A stretch of DNA of 64,000 nt from JBCCGI01 sp039029355 (GTDB lineage Bacteria; Planctomycetota; UBA1135; GCA-002686595), in assembly GCA_039029355.1 (NCBI GenBank), contig JBCCGI010000031.1, positions 25,001 through 89,000 of the forward strand, given 5' to 3'. Under the pieces are notes generated by a model. The model did no database searches, had not been told where the DNA came from, and was given only the letters and a program-made list of their open reading frames with translations. Position 1 is the first letter of the stretch; every line of letters starts with the position of its first letter. Of this stretch, positions 27,763 to 36,276 are shown one piece after another. The position numbers and the translations under genes were made by a program.

Positions 27763-28146
27763 GTGGACGACGCCCCGAGCTTCGACGACCTGGCTGCCCG
27801 TGTTCCCGAGCTCCTCGACCTGGAGCGCGAGGCGCGCGAGGTCCAGGACCCGGGCGGCTCGCTCTTCTGCGCCAACAACACCTGGTTCCGCTTCGCGCGC
27901 CGCCTGCGCGAGCTGATCGGCGTCTGGCGGCGCTCGGCGGCCGGCGAGAGCGCCGAGGAGGCGGCCTTCCTCGCCCAGGGCCTGGCCTACGAGGCGGCCT
28001 TCGCGCGCATCTACCCACAGCTTCCGGCCTGCCGCAGCTGCGGCTGCCAGCTCTTCGAGGCGCACCGACGCGAGGACCTGGCCGCCGCCGACGCCGCGTC
28101 CGGCGACGCGGAAGATCTCCATGACAGCCCGCGCGGCAGCGCCTAA
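27763..28146 (+). CDS. small hypothetical protein with a CxxCxC motif
   Basis: 127 residues from a GTG at 27763. Mostly helical, with CANNTWFRFARRLRELIGVW in the middle and CRSCGC toward the end, followed by an acidic tail. The Cys cluster might bind a metal, but nothing else supports that. I do not recognise the family. It lies 81 nt before the selenocysteine peroxiredoxin start and may share its transcript. Confidence 0.6.
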   Translation: MDDAPSFDDLAARVPELLDLEREAREVQDPGGSLFCANNTWFRFARRLRELIGVWRRSAAGESAEEAAFLAQGLAYEAAFARIYPQLPACRSCGCQLFEAHRREDLAAADAASGDAEDLHDSPRGSA

Positions 28147-28227
28147 GCTCTGCTCGGGCGCCCGTCGCGCCCGGTGAATCGCATGCTTCGCACGCTTCGC
28201 TACGTCCTTCGAAAGGTGCTCGGAAGA

Positions 28228-28677
28228 ATGCCGTCCCTGCTTGCCGTTGGCGCCGCCGCGCCCGACTTCGAGGTTCAGGACCACCAGGGCAACGTGGTCA
28301 AGCTCTCCGGCCTGCGCGGCCGGCGCATCGTGCTCTGGTTCTATCCCAAGGCCGACACGCCCGGGTGAACGGTCCAAGGCTGCGGGTTCCGTGATCGAGC
28401 CCGCGACTTTGAGGAGCGAGACGTGCAGGTCCTCGGCGTGTCCTTCGACACGGTCGAGGAGAACCGCGCCTTTGCGGAGAAGCACAGCTTTCCCTATCCC
28501 CTGCTCTGCGACACCGACCGCGCCGTCGGGTTGGCCTACAAGGCCTGCGACAGCAAGGTCGATCCGTACCCGAACCGGATCACCTACCTGATCGGCACCG
28601 ACGGCACGATCGAGCAGGCCATCGAGACGAAGGATCCCGCGGCCCAGGCGGCCGAGATCCTGGCGGCGCTGCCGTAG
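28228..28677 (+). CDS. selenocysteine-containing peroxiredoxin (BCP/PrxQ type)
   Basis: The frame is interrupted only by TGA at 28366-28368, in the place of the peroxidatic cysteine: the local sequence reads YPKADTPG-U-TVQGCGFRD, where thioredoxin-dependent peroxiredoxins of the BCP/PrxQ group have PGCT. With UGA read as Sec the protein has 149 residues; Sec47 and Cys52 match the Cys45/Cys50 spacing of E. coli BCP. VGAAAPDF, VVKLSGLRG and the C-terminal part (DVQVLGVSFDT, FPYPLLCDTD, PNRITYLIG) complete the family. A SECIS-like hairpin follows the TGA. It would reduce peroxides with thioredoxin as donor. ATG at 28228 fits the family start; GTG 28174 and ATG 28183 are in-frame alternatives that add a basic leader. 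Confidence 0.88.
28381..28405 (+). promoter_or_regulatory. bacterial SECIS-like hairpin of the peroxiredoxin gene
   Basis: Starting 13 nt after the TGA, GCGGGTTC (28382-28389) pairs with GAGCCCGC (28397-28404) as 8 bp (one G-U), closing a 7-nt loop CGTGATC. The loop has G at its second position followed by U, and this G lies 25 nt from the U of UGA, within the accepted window for bacterial SECIS. The hairpin is inside the coding region, as bacterial SECIS elements are. Confidence 0.75.
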
Positions 28678-28680
28678 GTC

Positions 28681-29487
28681 TTGCGGAGCCTGCTAGAGCG
28701 GCGCGAGCGCGCGCTCCTTATCGGTGTGGTCCATCTGCGCCCGCTGCCGGGCGCGGTGGGGTTCGACGGCGACGACGCACTCCTGCTCGCGCGTGCGGCC
28801 ACGGACGCGCGCGCGCTGGTCGAGGGCGGAGCCGACGCGTTGGTGGTCGAGAACTTCGGCGACGCGCCGTTCTTCAAGGAGGCGGTGCCGCCGGAGACGA
28901 TCGCCGGCCTCACGCTCGGCGTGCGCGCCGTGCAGGCGGCCGCGCCGGAGGTGCCGGTCGGCGTGAACGTGCTCCGCAACGACGCCCGCGCCGCGCTCGG
29001 CATCTGCGCTGCCACCGGCGCCTCGTTCCTGCGCGTCAACGTCCACGTGGGCGCGGCGGTCACCGACCAGGGCATCGTCGAGGGCCGCGCCGCCGAGACG
29101 CTGCGCGAGCGCGCCCGGCTCGCGCCCCGCGCGGTGCTGCTCGCGGACGTGCACGTGAAGCACGCAGCGCCGCTCCGCGAGCGCCCGATCGAGGAGAGCG
29201 CCGCCGAGACCTTCGGCCGCGGCCGGGCCGACGCGCTCATCCTCACCGGGGAGGCCACCGGCGCTCCGCCCGCGCCGGCCGAAGTTGTGGCCGTGCACGA
29301 GCGCGTTCCTACCGCTCCGCTTTTGATCGGCTCGGGCCTGACGCCCGACAATGCGGCCGAGCTCGCCAGCGTCGCCGCGGGCGCGATCGTCGGTACGGCC
29401 CTTAAAGAGGGGGGCGACGTCTTCGCACCGGTCGACCCCGCCCGCGTGCGCCGCATGCGCGAGGCCCTGGACGCCCTGACCCGCTAG
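28681..29487 (+). CDS. BtpA/SgcQ family protein
   Basis: 268 residues of TIM-barrel type. Motifs ALLIGVVHLRPLPG at the start, GGADALVVENFGDAPF, VPVGVNVLRND, FLRVNVHVGAAVTDQG, LLADVHVKHAAPL, DALILTGEATG and LLIGSGLTPDN follow the BtpA/SgcQ family in order. BtpA is linked to photosystem I stability in cyanobacteria and SgcQ to a sugar operon in E. coli; biochemical function in other bacteria is unclear. TTG at 28681 starts 3 nt after the peroxiredoxin stop, so the genes are probably co-transcribed. Confidence 0.88.
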   Translation: MRSLLERRERALLIGVVHLRPLPGAVGFDGDDALLLARAATDARALVEGGADALVVENFGDAPFFKEAVPPETIAGLTLGVRAVQAAAPEVPVGVNVLRNDARAALGICAATGASFLRVNVHVGAAVTDQGIVEGRAAETLRERARLAPRAVLLADVHVKHAAPLRERPIEESAAETFGRGRADALILTGEATGAPPAPAEVVAVHERVPTAPLLIGSGLTPDNAAELASVAAGAIVGTALKEGGDVFAPVDPARVRRMREALDALTR

Positions 29488-29542
29488 CGCGGTTACCGCT
29501 CCGTGACGGAGCCTCGGCCGAGCCGCTGGTTAGGTTGAGGGT

Positions 29543-29629
29543 ATGGCGATCGCGATTCAAATCGGGATGAGGTACGCCTTCTTCGCCGGGGCGGCGCTGC
29601 TCGCGCTCCTGGTGCTGCTGCCGGGCTAG
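29543..29629 (+). CDS. possible 28-aa membrane peptide
   Basis: A short ORF from ATG 29543 to TAG 29629, preceded by TTGAGGG at a plausible ribosome-binding distance. The peptide has a short polar start (MAIAIQIGMR) and a single hydrophobic helix (YAFFAGAALLALLVLLPG). The strongly hydrophobic composition is unusual for random GC-rich frames, but a chance ORF cannot be excluded. Confidence 0.35.
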   Translation: MAIAIQIGMRYAFFAGAALLALLVLLPG

Positions 29630-29790
29630 AGCCCGTCCGAGTCTGCGCGATTCGCGAGGCGGTGAGCATCGAGCTCGGATCAAGGAGCTTCGAGTCCCCC
29701 AGGGGCAGATGCCCGTGGGGGCTCTAGAGGCGACGCAGAGCCGGACTCGAGGATCGGTGCCTCGCGAACCGCGAAGGCTCGGAAGGGCGC
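29630..29790. repeat. second long imperfect palindrome between convergent genes
   Basis: TCCGAGTCTGCGCGATTCGCGAGGC (29636-29660) pairs with the segment 29759-29783 with 3 imperfect positions of 25. Further pairing involves CATCGAGCTCGG and CCGGACTCGAGG. A central hairpin is built on CCCCCAGGGGCAGATGCCCG and GGGGGCTC (about 29693-29725). It fills the space between the BtpA-family region and the convergent C45-family gene; nothing else is seen in the 303-nt gap apart from the 28-aa ORF. The arm sequences differ from the palindrome at 3519-3681. Confidence 0.7.
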
Positions 29791-30816
29791 CTAGCTGCCC
29801 GCTGGTTCTTGCGTGGCGGGCGAGGCGGGGATCGGCTCGAACTCGAGGTCTACCGTCTGGTCCTCGAAGCTCTCGAAGGACTGCTCGACGCTCTGGTCGC
29901 GCCAGCGCAGCCGCACCTCGCCGCGCGCGGGGCGGTAGGCGGCCGTGTACAGCGTGCCGAAGGCGTTGTCGTAGTCGCGCGAGAAGAGCGGTGGCTCGAG
30001 GAAGCGCTCCTCCAGCCGCTCGGGCGACTCGTGCGGGTCGGCGATGCGCGAGCTGAGGAAGCGCTCGCGCTCGGTGGTCGAGGTCATGCGCGCGTGCTGG
30101 TGCCACTCGACCAGACCCTGGTGGTTGGTCGCGACCGGCGCGCTGAGCACGACCGCCGGGCGGTCCGGCGAGACCTGCACCGTGGCGAAGCTGCCGCGCG
30201 CGTCGACGACCGACACGTTGTACGCCATGTGCGTCGGGACGCGCCGCAGCACGTCGGCGGCCTGGGCGACGGTGGCGCAGGTCTGGAGCACGTAGCGCAG
30301 CACGAGCGGGATGCCGAAGCCCGCGCCGACGACGCGGCGCCCGCCGAAGGCGAGCGAGACGGCGAGCCCGTGCTCGTTCATCCCGTCGAGCACGCCCCAG
30401 AGCACCTCGCTCATCGCGATCACGCGCACGCCTTGCCACGCGGTGTGGACGAGCGTCGCCTCCCACAGGTCGGGGCGGTAGTCGTAGTTGCGGATGAGCA
30501 CCGGCTCGGGCCGGCTCCACACCAGCTGCGAGCAGCCCGACAGGTACGGCGCGGGGCAGTAGTGGGCGAGGAAGCGGGCCGCGAGCTCGTCGCCGCCCGC
30601 CAGCTCGACCAGCGCCTCGTAGATCGGCACCAGCTCGGGCATGTGGTGGCGCAGCGCGGCTTCGGAGCGCGCGCGGCTCGGGCGCGCGGCCTCGCCCTCG
30701 CCGAGGAACCAGCGCCGGTACGGCGGCCAGGCCTCGGTGAAGAGCTGCGACCAAGAGCCACCCGGGCGCTCCTCGCGGAACGTCCGGAAGGGGATCCGAT
30801 GGGGCTCGACGCTCAC
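29791..30816 (-). CDS. C45-family (acyltransferase/Ntn hydrolase) protein
   Basis: 341 residues of the isopenicillin-N acyltransferase-like, N-terminal-nucleophile family. A ~94-residue propeptide-like part ends at YLSG-CSQL, where cleavage before Cys95 would expose the nucleophile. RNYDYRPD, LDGMNEHGLAVSLAFGGR, PLVLRYVLQTC, THMAYNVSVVDARG and VATNHQG are in family order. Such enzymes make or break amide bonds. GTG at 30816 overlaps the ATP-grasp stop by 4 nt (GTGA), so it is the last gene of the five-gene operon. Neither a signal peptide nor a membrane segment is seen, so it should act in the cytoplasm. Substrate unknown. Confidence 0.85.
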   Translation of the reverse strand: MSVEPHRIPFRTFREERPGGSWSQLFTEAWPPYRRWFLGEGEAARPSRARSEAALRHHMPELVPIYEALVELAGGDELAARFLAHYCPAPYLSGCSQLVWSRPEPVLIRNYDYRPDLWEATLVHTAWQGVRVIAMSEVLWGVLDGMNEHGLAVSLAFGGRRVVGAGFGIPLVLRYVLQTCATVAQAADVLRRVPTHMAYNVSVVDARGSFATVQVSPDRPAVVLSAPVATNHQGLVEWHQHARMTSTTERERFLSSRIADPHESPERLEERFLEPPLFSRDYDNAFGTLYTAAYRPARGEVRLRWRDQSVEQSFESFEDQTVDLEFEPIPASPATQEPAGS

Positions 30817-32438
30817 AGCATCTTGAAGCCGCCGACCTCGGCCGTCTGCTGCGCCGCGTCGGCGTCACGGTGGCTGAGCGACTCGGAGCGGAACGCCGAG
30901 CGCACCGCGTTGATCCAGGTCTTGGCGCGCCGGTTGAGCCGGAAGCGCTCGTCCATCAGGCGTCCGCGCGTCACGAGGATGCCCATGTCGGCGCCCTTGT
31001 AGAAGTAGTCGCCCTCCTTCGCGATGCGCAGGAAGAAGGCGCGCGACTCGGTCGACACGGTGCGGCGGTGGGTCTGCACGCGCAGGAAGTGCATGCGCCC
31101 TTCGGAGTCGATCTCGTAGATGCCGCTGCGCGGAGCGCCGGTGATCAGCCGCACGTCGTCGTCGGTGAACTTGAGGACGAGCTGGCTCCAGGGGTCGATG
31201 TTCTCGGGCGCCGACCAGCGCTTGTTCAGCTCGTCGACGTCGAGGTCGTAGGGGACCCCCATGTACTCGAGCAGGTGGAACAGGAAGAGCGGTGCGTCGG
31301 CGTGCGCGAAGGCCGCCAGGTTGGTCATCGAGCTGGCGCCGGTGATGCGCGGGTTGACCTCGCCCAGGTAGAGCTTGCCGTCCTCCTCGTCGAGCAGCAG
31401 GTCGAGCTCGAAGTAGCCGCGGTAGCCCATACGGCGCAGCTCCTCGCCGAAGCGGAAGGTCATCGTGCGCGCCTGGTTGCGCACCTTGCGCGCGAAGGCG
31501 TCGGCGAACACCTCGTTGCCGCACCAGCCACCCTTGTAGGGCGTCAGCTCGCGGAAGCCGACCAGCTCGGTCATCAGCGGCCCGACGATCGTGCCGTGGC
31601 GCGTCACGCAGGCCTCGATCGCGGTCTGGCGGCAGCGGATGCGCTTCATCACCTTGACCTCGGGGGCCTCGGCGATCTCCTCGGCGTGCTTGTTCCAGTC
31701 CTTCTCGTTGCTGATGAAGAAGGTCGTGTGTCCCGAGTCGCCGAAGGCGGTCTGGATCACGAGGTCTTTGCCGAGCTTCTTGGAGACCGAGCGCAGCTCC
31801 TTCCAGCTCGTCACGCGCGCGAGCACGTTGGGGACGCTCTTCACGCCGGCGCGGTTGCCGATGCGGGTGGTGTTGATCTTGTCGTCGACGGCGGTGCGCA
31901 GCTTGGCCGACGGGAAGCACACCTTCAGGCCGAGCTCGTTGCACAGCTTCTCGGTCTCGGCGTCGAACATCAGGAACACCGCCCGCCCGCCGCCGCTGGC
32001 GTGGACCAGGTTCTGCACCTCGGGGTGGCGCAGCAGGTAGTTGTTGATGTCCTCGATGCTCTCGAACTGCTCGTGCGGAATCTCCGGCGGGGCGATCAGG
32101 TTGGGGTGGTGCCCGTCGAAGCAGTCGATGTAGTTGATGAACTTGAAGTTCGAGACCCACTCATCGATGCCGATGAGGTTGAAGTTGGTCGCGCTGATGA
32201 AGAAGACCGGCGCGTCGTTGCGGTGGAAGAAGCGACGGATGTCCGAGATGCCCTTCAGCTTCTTACGCCGCTTCGAACGGACCTCGAGCTTCGGCGTCGC
32301 CTTGGGCTTGGCCTTGCTCTTCGGCTTGGCCTTCGCCGGAGCCTTGCTCTTCGACTTCGGCTTCGGTTTGGCCTTGGCCTTGGTCTTGTCCGCCTTCTTG
32401 GCTGCGGCGCGCTTCTTCGCGGAACGGGCGGTGGGCAT
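30813..32438 (-). CDS. ATP-grasp ligase with Lys/Pro/Ala-rich N-terminal tail
   Basis: 541 residues. The first ~60 are a Lys/Ala/Pro repeat tail (AKAKPKPKSKSKAPAKAK) like those of nucleic-acid-binding proteins. The rest is a carbamoyl-phosphate-synthase/biotin-carboxylase-like ATP-grasp: a pre-ATP-grasp domain with APVFFISATNFNLIGID, then DDKINTTRIGNRAGVKSVP, the ATP lid region VIQTAFGDSGHTTFFI, and the metal site YFELDLLLDEEDGKLYLGEVNPR. It would join a carboxylate and an amine (or similar) using ATP. It lies 4 nt downstream of the decarboxylase stop and overlaps the C45 gene, so it is translationally coupled. Substrates are not readable from sequence; the tail is odd for a metabolic ligase. 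Confidence 0.85.
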   Translation of the reverse strand: MPTARSAKKRAAAKKADKTKAKAKPKPKSKSKAPAKAKPKSKAKPKATPKLEVRSKRRKKLKGISDIRRFFHRNDAPVFFISATNFNLIGIDEWVSNFKFINYIDCFDGHHPNLIAPPEIPHEQFESIEDINNYLLRHPEVQNLVHASGGGRAVFLMFDAETEKLCNELGLKVCFPSAKLRTAVDDKINTTRIGNRAGVKSVPNVLARVTSWKELRSVSKKLGKDLVIQTAFGDSGHTTFFISNEKDWNKHAEEIAEAPEVKVMKRIRCRQTAIEACVTRHGTIVGPLMTELVGFRELTPYKGGWCGNEVFADAFARKVRNQARTMTFRFGEELRRMGYRGYFELDLLLDEEDGKLYLGEVNPRITGASSMTNLAAFAHADAPLFLFHLLEYMGVPYDLDVDELNKRWSAPENIDPWSQLVLKFTDDDVRLITGAPRSGIYEIDSEGRMHFLRVQTHRRTVSTESRAFFLRIAKEGDYFYKGADMGILVTRGRLMDERFRLNRRAKTWINAVRSAFRSESLSHRDADAAQQTAEVGGFKML

Positions 32439-32442
32439 GGAA

Positions 32443-35322
32443 TCAGGCTCCTGGGGTGGCGGTGCCGGCCTCGACGCGATCCTGCTCGCGCCGCTGAAGG
32501 GCCTCCTCGGTGAAGACGCGTAGCCCGTGGACCGGGTCGTAGCCGTGGATCTCCTTCACGTCGAGCGCTTTGAGGTACTCGAGGATCTCGCGGCTGATGA
32601 TCTGGCCGGGCACGAGCACCGGGAAGCCGGGGGGGTAGGGGGTCACGAAGGTCGCCGACACGACCGTACGGCCGGAGTCGAGCTCGCGCGCGACGGCGCC
32701 GTCGAGCTTGAGGTGCTCGCACGCGCCCTCGGCGTAGCCGTCGTAGAACGCGGCGCGCATGTCGCCTTCCGGCGTCTCGCCCTCGCGATCGGGGCGGTAG
32801 ACGTCGTGGAAGCGGCTGAAGTTGGGCAGCGGCGGGAGCTCCTGGGTCAGCGACGTCACGCGCCCTTCGTGCAGGCAGCGGTCGGCGTGGCTGTCGGTCT
32901 CCGAGCGCTCCTCGAGCTCCGACGCGAAGCGCGACAGCGTGTCGATGAGGTACGCCACCGTGCCGCGCGTCATGCCGATGTGGATCATGAACAGGACCGT
33001 GTTGCGCGACGTCTTGTTGATCTGGATGTCGAAGCGGTCCATCAGCGCCTGCTTGAACGTGTCGCCGTCGACCCCGGCGCGTCCGCAGGCGATGGTGATG
33101 CGCGTCGGATCCAGCGCGAACTCGTCGTCGCCCCAGGCCTCCTCCATCCGGTTCCAGCCCGACTCGGGGTCGTAGTAGGCCTCGATCCCCGAGCGCCGGT
33201 ACTCGGCCGGGATCACGTCGCCGGGGCCGAGCACGTCGAAGTGGCGGCTGAGCAGCGGATCGGTGCGCACGCGCTCGCGCAGCACCATGGCGAGCTCGAC
33301 GCTCTTCTGCACCAGCTCGTAGCCCTCGAAGACCACCTGCCGGCGACCCAGGTCCAGCGACGCCAGGATCTGGTAGTTCGGCGAGGTCGACGTGTGCGTC
33401 ATGTACGCCTCGTGGAAGGCGTTCGCAACGAGCCGCTCGTAGTCCTGGTCGTGGATGTGGATCATCGAGCCCTGGCGCAGCGCGGTCAGGGTCTTGTGCG
33501 TCGACTGCGTCGCGTAGACGCGGATGCGCGTGAGATCCGGGTCGGGGAGCAGGTCGATGTCGAGCAGCTCTTCGTCGCTGGGGCCGCGCTCGTCGAGCTT
33601 GCCGCGCCACGCTTCGTAGCGCTCGCGGTAGGCCGGCGTCCGCAGCTTGGACGCCAGGCGCTGCGCCGCGTCCATCGCCGTCCTGCGGCGCGAGATCGGG
33701 CTGAAGGTCGCGAAGGCGAACCAGGCCTCGTCCCACAGGAAGATCATGTCCGGCTTGATCGCCAGCACCTCGCGCATCACGCGCATGGTGTCGTAGGTGA
33801 CGCCGTCGAAGGTGCAGTTGGTCAGGAGCAGGCACCTGACCCGGTCCAGCTTTCCCTCGGAGCGGAGCGCCAGCAGGTGGCGCTTGATCTCGCGCAGCGG
33901 CACGGCCCCGTACATCGAGTACGTCGACACGGGGTAGGGGTCCATGTAGATCGGCAGCGCGCCCGACAGCAGCACCGAGTAGTGGTGCGACTTGTGGCAG
34001 TCGTGCGACACCAGGATGATCTCGCCCGGCCGCATCAGCGCCTGCAGCACGATCTTGTTGGCGGTCGAGGTCCCGTTGGTAACGAAGAACGTCCGCTTGG
34101 CGCCGAAGGCGCGCGCCGCGCTCTGCATCGCGCTCTTCAGCGAACCGTGCGGCTGCAGCAGCGAGTCGAGCCCGCCGGTCGTCGCCGAGGTCTCGGCCAG
34201 GAAGATGTTGTCGCCGTAGAAGGCGCGCATGTCCTGGATCCAGTGCGACTTGGCGATCGACTTGCCGCGCGAGATCGGCATGGCGTGGAACACGCCGGTC
34301 GGCTTCTGCGTGTAGCGGCGGAGCGCGCTGAAGAAGGGCGTGTCGAAGCGCTCGTAGATGCCCTTCAGGATCGACAGGTGCAGCTCGCGGTAGTCCTCCT
34401 GGCGGTAGAACACGCGCCGGTAGTGGCGCGAGCCCAGCCCGGCGATCTCCTCGACCGGAGCCTCGGTCACCAGGAAGAGGTCCAGCTCGGGGCGCAGCTT
34501 GCGCAGCACGCGCCCCAGCGCGACGCTGCGCTCGGACTCCTCCATCTCCTCGAGCGCCGCCTCGTCGAGCCCGGCGATCGTCACGTAGCGCTGCAGGATC
34601 TCCAGGTGGTTCGACGCGTGGTACGGGAACCCGTACCGCACCATGCAGGCCTGGATGTTGTAGTTGAAGAGGACCGCGATCAGCGCGTCTTCGAAGCTGG
34701 GCACGACGACGACGTCGTAGACGAAGTCATCCTCGGGCCGCCGCATCGCGAGCAGGCCGCGGCGTAGCTCGGCCTCCTCGTCCTCGGAGATCTCGTCGAC
34801 GACCAGGAGCTCGAAGTAGGGGCGGCGGTCTTCGGCGGCCCCGATCGGCGCTTCGCCGTCCTCGGACTCGTTCGGCTCGGCCGTCGCTGGCTCCAGGGTC
34901 CCCGCGCCCGGCTCGCGCCGGCGGTAGCCGTCGCTCACCAGCATCCGCACGATGCGGTCGACGCGGCGCGACAGGAGCTCGTAGTCGCGCCGCTCGAAGG
35001 CGGCCAGGAGCTCGCCGAACAGGCGCTTGCCGGGGTAGGCCCAGTAGGCCTCGATCGGGCTGAGGAGCGCGAGGTCTTCGCCGAGCCCGCGCACGTGCCG
35101 CTCGGGGTCGCGCTCTTTGCGCAGGTCCTTCGTCAGGCGGCCGACGCGCGTCTTGAGGCGGTTCCACGCGTCCGCGCGCATGTGCGACGCGTTGTAGTGG
35201 CGGGAGAGCGAAGTCCGTCCTGCGCCGCGGGCCGCGGGGCCGGAGCTTCCGTTGCCCTCGGCTCCGCCGGGGCCCTCGGCTCCGCCGGTGAACGGCTGCA
35301 GGGACTTCTCCTTCTCGCTCAC
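32443..35322 (-). CDS. Orn/Lys/Arg-type PLP decarboxylase (wing domain-containing)
   Basis: 959 residues, fold-type I PLP enzyme of the AdiA/LdcI/SpeC group, which is ~710-755 residues; the extra length is mostly an N-terminal ~150-residue extension (helical, after a Gly/Ser leader) and a C-terminal tail. A receiver-like wing domain (YFELLVVDEIS to YNIQACMVRYGFP) precedes the catalytic core: HAMPISRGKS, FVTNGTSTANKIV, LLTNCTFDG, DEAWFAF, and ATQSTHKTLTALRQGSMIH with PLP Lys610. It should decarboxylate a basic amino acid to a diamine or agmatine. GTG at 35322 overlaps the upstream amidase stop by 4 nt (GTGA); frames further upstream are shadow. Confidence 0.92.
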   Translation of the reverse strand: MSEKEKSLQPFTGGAEGPGGAEGNGSSGPAARGAGRTSLSRHYNASHMRADAWNRLKTRVGRLTKDLRKERDPERHVRGLGEDLALLSPIEAYWAYPGKRLFGELLAAFERRDYELLSRRVDRIVRMLVSDGYRRREPGAGTLEPATAEPNESEDGEAPIGAAEDRRPYFELLVVDEISEDEEAELRRGLLAMRRPEDDFVYDVVVVPSFEDALIAVLFNYNIQACMVRYGFPYHASNHLEILQRYVTIAGLDEAALEEMEESERSVALGRVLRKLRPELDLFLVTEAPVEEIAGLGSRHYRRVFYRQEDYRELHLSILKGIYERFDTPFFSALRRYTQKPTGVFHAMPISRGKSIAKSHWIQDMRAFYGDNIFLAETSATTGGLDSLLQPHGSLKSAMQSAARAFGAKRTFFVTNGTSTANKIVLQALMRPGEIILVSHDCHKSHHYSVLLSGALPIYMDPYPVSTYSMYGAVPLREIKRHLLALRSEGKLDRVRCLLLTNCTFDGVTYDTMRVMREVLAIKPDMIFLWDEAWFAFATFSPISRRRTAMDAAQRLASKLRTPAYRERYEAWRGKLDERGPSDEELLDIDLLPDPDLTRIRVYATQSTHKTLTALRQGSMIHIHDQDYERLVANAFHEAYMTHTSTSPNYQILASLDLGRRQVVFEGYELVQKSVELAMVLRERVRTDPLLSRHFDVLGPGDVIPAEYRRSGIEAYYDPESGWNRMEEAWGDDEFALDPTRITIACGRAGVDGDTFKQALMDRFDIQINKTSRNTVLFMIHIGMTRGTVAYLIDTLSRFASELEERSETDSHADRCLHEGRVTSLTQELPPLPNFSRFHDVYRPDREGETPEGDMRAAFYDGYAEGACEHLKLDGAVARELDSGRTVVSATFVTPYPPGFPVLVPGQIISREILEYLKALDVKEIHGYDPVHGLRVFTEEALQRREQDRVEAGTATPGA

Positions 35323-36260
35323 ACGACCTCTCCGGGGCCGCCCAGCGCGGGGTCGGAGGTCGGCTCGACCGGCGCCTGCGCCGGCCGTCGCCTCAGGCCC
35401 GCGCGCGTGCCGCGCTCGGGGACGACGAGCGGGCCCAGGCGGTGCAGTGCCGAACCGTCCTCTCCGCCGGGGCCATAGAGCTCGAACTTCACCTTGCGGT
35501 CGCGGAAGCTCTTCAGCGGTTGGCCCAGGCCGCGCAGCCCGAACTCGCGGCTGCGCCGCACGCGGTCGAGGTCGATCTCGACCGGGATCAGCTCCTCGAT
35601 GCGACCCGCCTGGTGGATGATGTCGCCGTACGGGCCCACCAGGATCGAGCGCCCGATGCCGCTGTCGCCGGCGCCGTTGACGTCGATGAAGAAGCACTGG
35701 TTCATCGCCGCGTTCGCGCGCGCGATCGACAGCTCGATTTCGCGGTCGATCGTCGTGGTCATCGTCGGGTGGAGGATCACCTCCGCGCCCATCGATACCA
35801 GCGTGCGCGTCGTCTCGGGGAACCACATGTCGTAGCAGATCGACACGCCGAAGCGCCCGACGTCGGGCACGTCGAAGACCAGGAAGCTGTCGCCCGAGGA
35901 GACGCCCTCCTCGTAGGGCAGGAAGGGGAACTGCTTGCGGTAGCGGCCGATCACCTCACCCTCGGGGTTGATCACGCTGGCGGTGTTGAACACCTCGTCG
36001 CCGACGCGCTCGAACATCGTGCCGGGCAGCAGCCACACGCTGTGCTTCTTGGCCATGGCCTGGAAGCGCTCCTCGGCCGGGCCGGGCAGCTCGGTGGCGG
36101 TCGCGGGCAGCGGGCCGAAGGCCGCCAGCTCGCTGAACATCACCATCTGCACCCACGGGTACAGGGCCATCACGTGGTCGAGCCGCTGCCCCATGCGGGC
36201 GATGTTGTCCCCGGCGGCGGGGAGCTCGAGCTGCATTCCGGCGATCGCGAAGGGCTGCAT
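35319..36260 (-). CDS. nitrilase-superfamily amidase (carbon-nitrogen hydrolase)
   Basis: 313 residues with the Glu-Lys-Cys triad of the family: Glu44 (MFSELAAFG), Lys109 (GRYRKQFPF) and Cys142 (SICYDMWFPE). The C-terminus carries a ~40-residue Arg/Pro-rich extension. Relatives include N-carbamoylputrescine amidase, omega-amidase and aliphatic amidase; context with a basic amino acid decarboxylase makes an amine-linked amide or carbamoyl substrate attractive, but this is inference. It lies 16 nt after the aminotransferase and overlaps the decarboxylase start. Confidence 0.9.
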   Translation of the reverse strand: MQPFAIAGMQLELPAAGDNIARMGQRLDHVMALYPWVQMVMFSELAAFGPLPATATELPGPAEERFQAMAKKHSVWLLPGTMFERVGDEVFNTASVINPEGEVIGRYRKQFPFLPYEEGVSSGDSFLVFDVPDVGRFGVSICYDMWFPETTRTLVSMGAEVILHPTMTTTIDREIELSIARANAAMNQCFFIDVNGAGDSGIGRSILVGPYGDIIHQAGRIEELIPVEIDLDRVRRSREFGLRGLGQPLKSFRDRKVKFELYGPGGEDGSALHRLGPLVVPERGTRAGLRRRPAQAPVEPTSDPALGGPGEVV

Positions 36261-36276
36261 GCGTTTCGTTCGTTCC

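Noticed and set aside
28366..28368. TGA as a simple pseudogene mutation
   Set aside because: It replaces exactly the catalytic Cys, a SECIS-like hairpin follows, and the same pattern occurs independently at 51451-51453.
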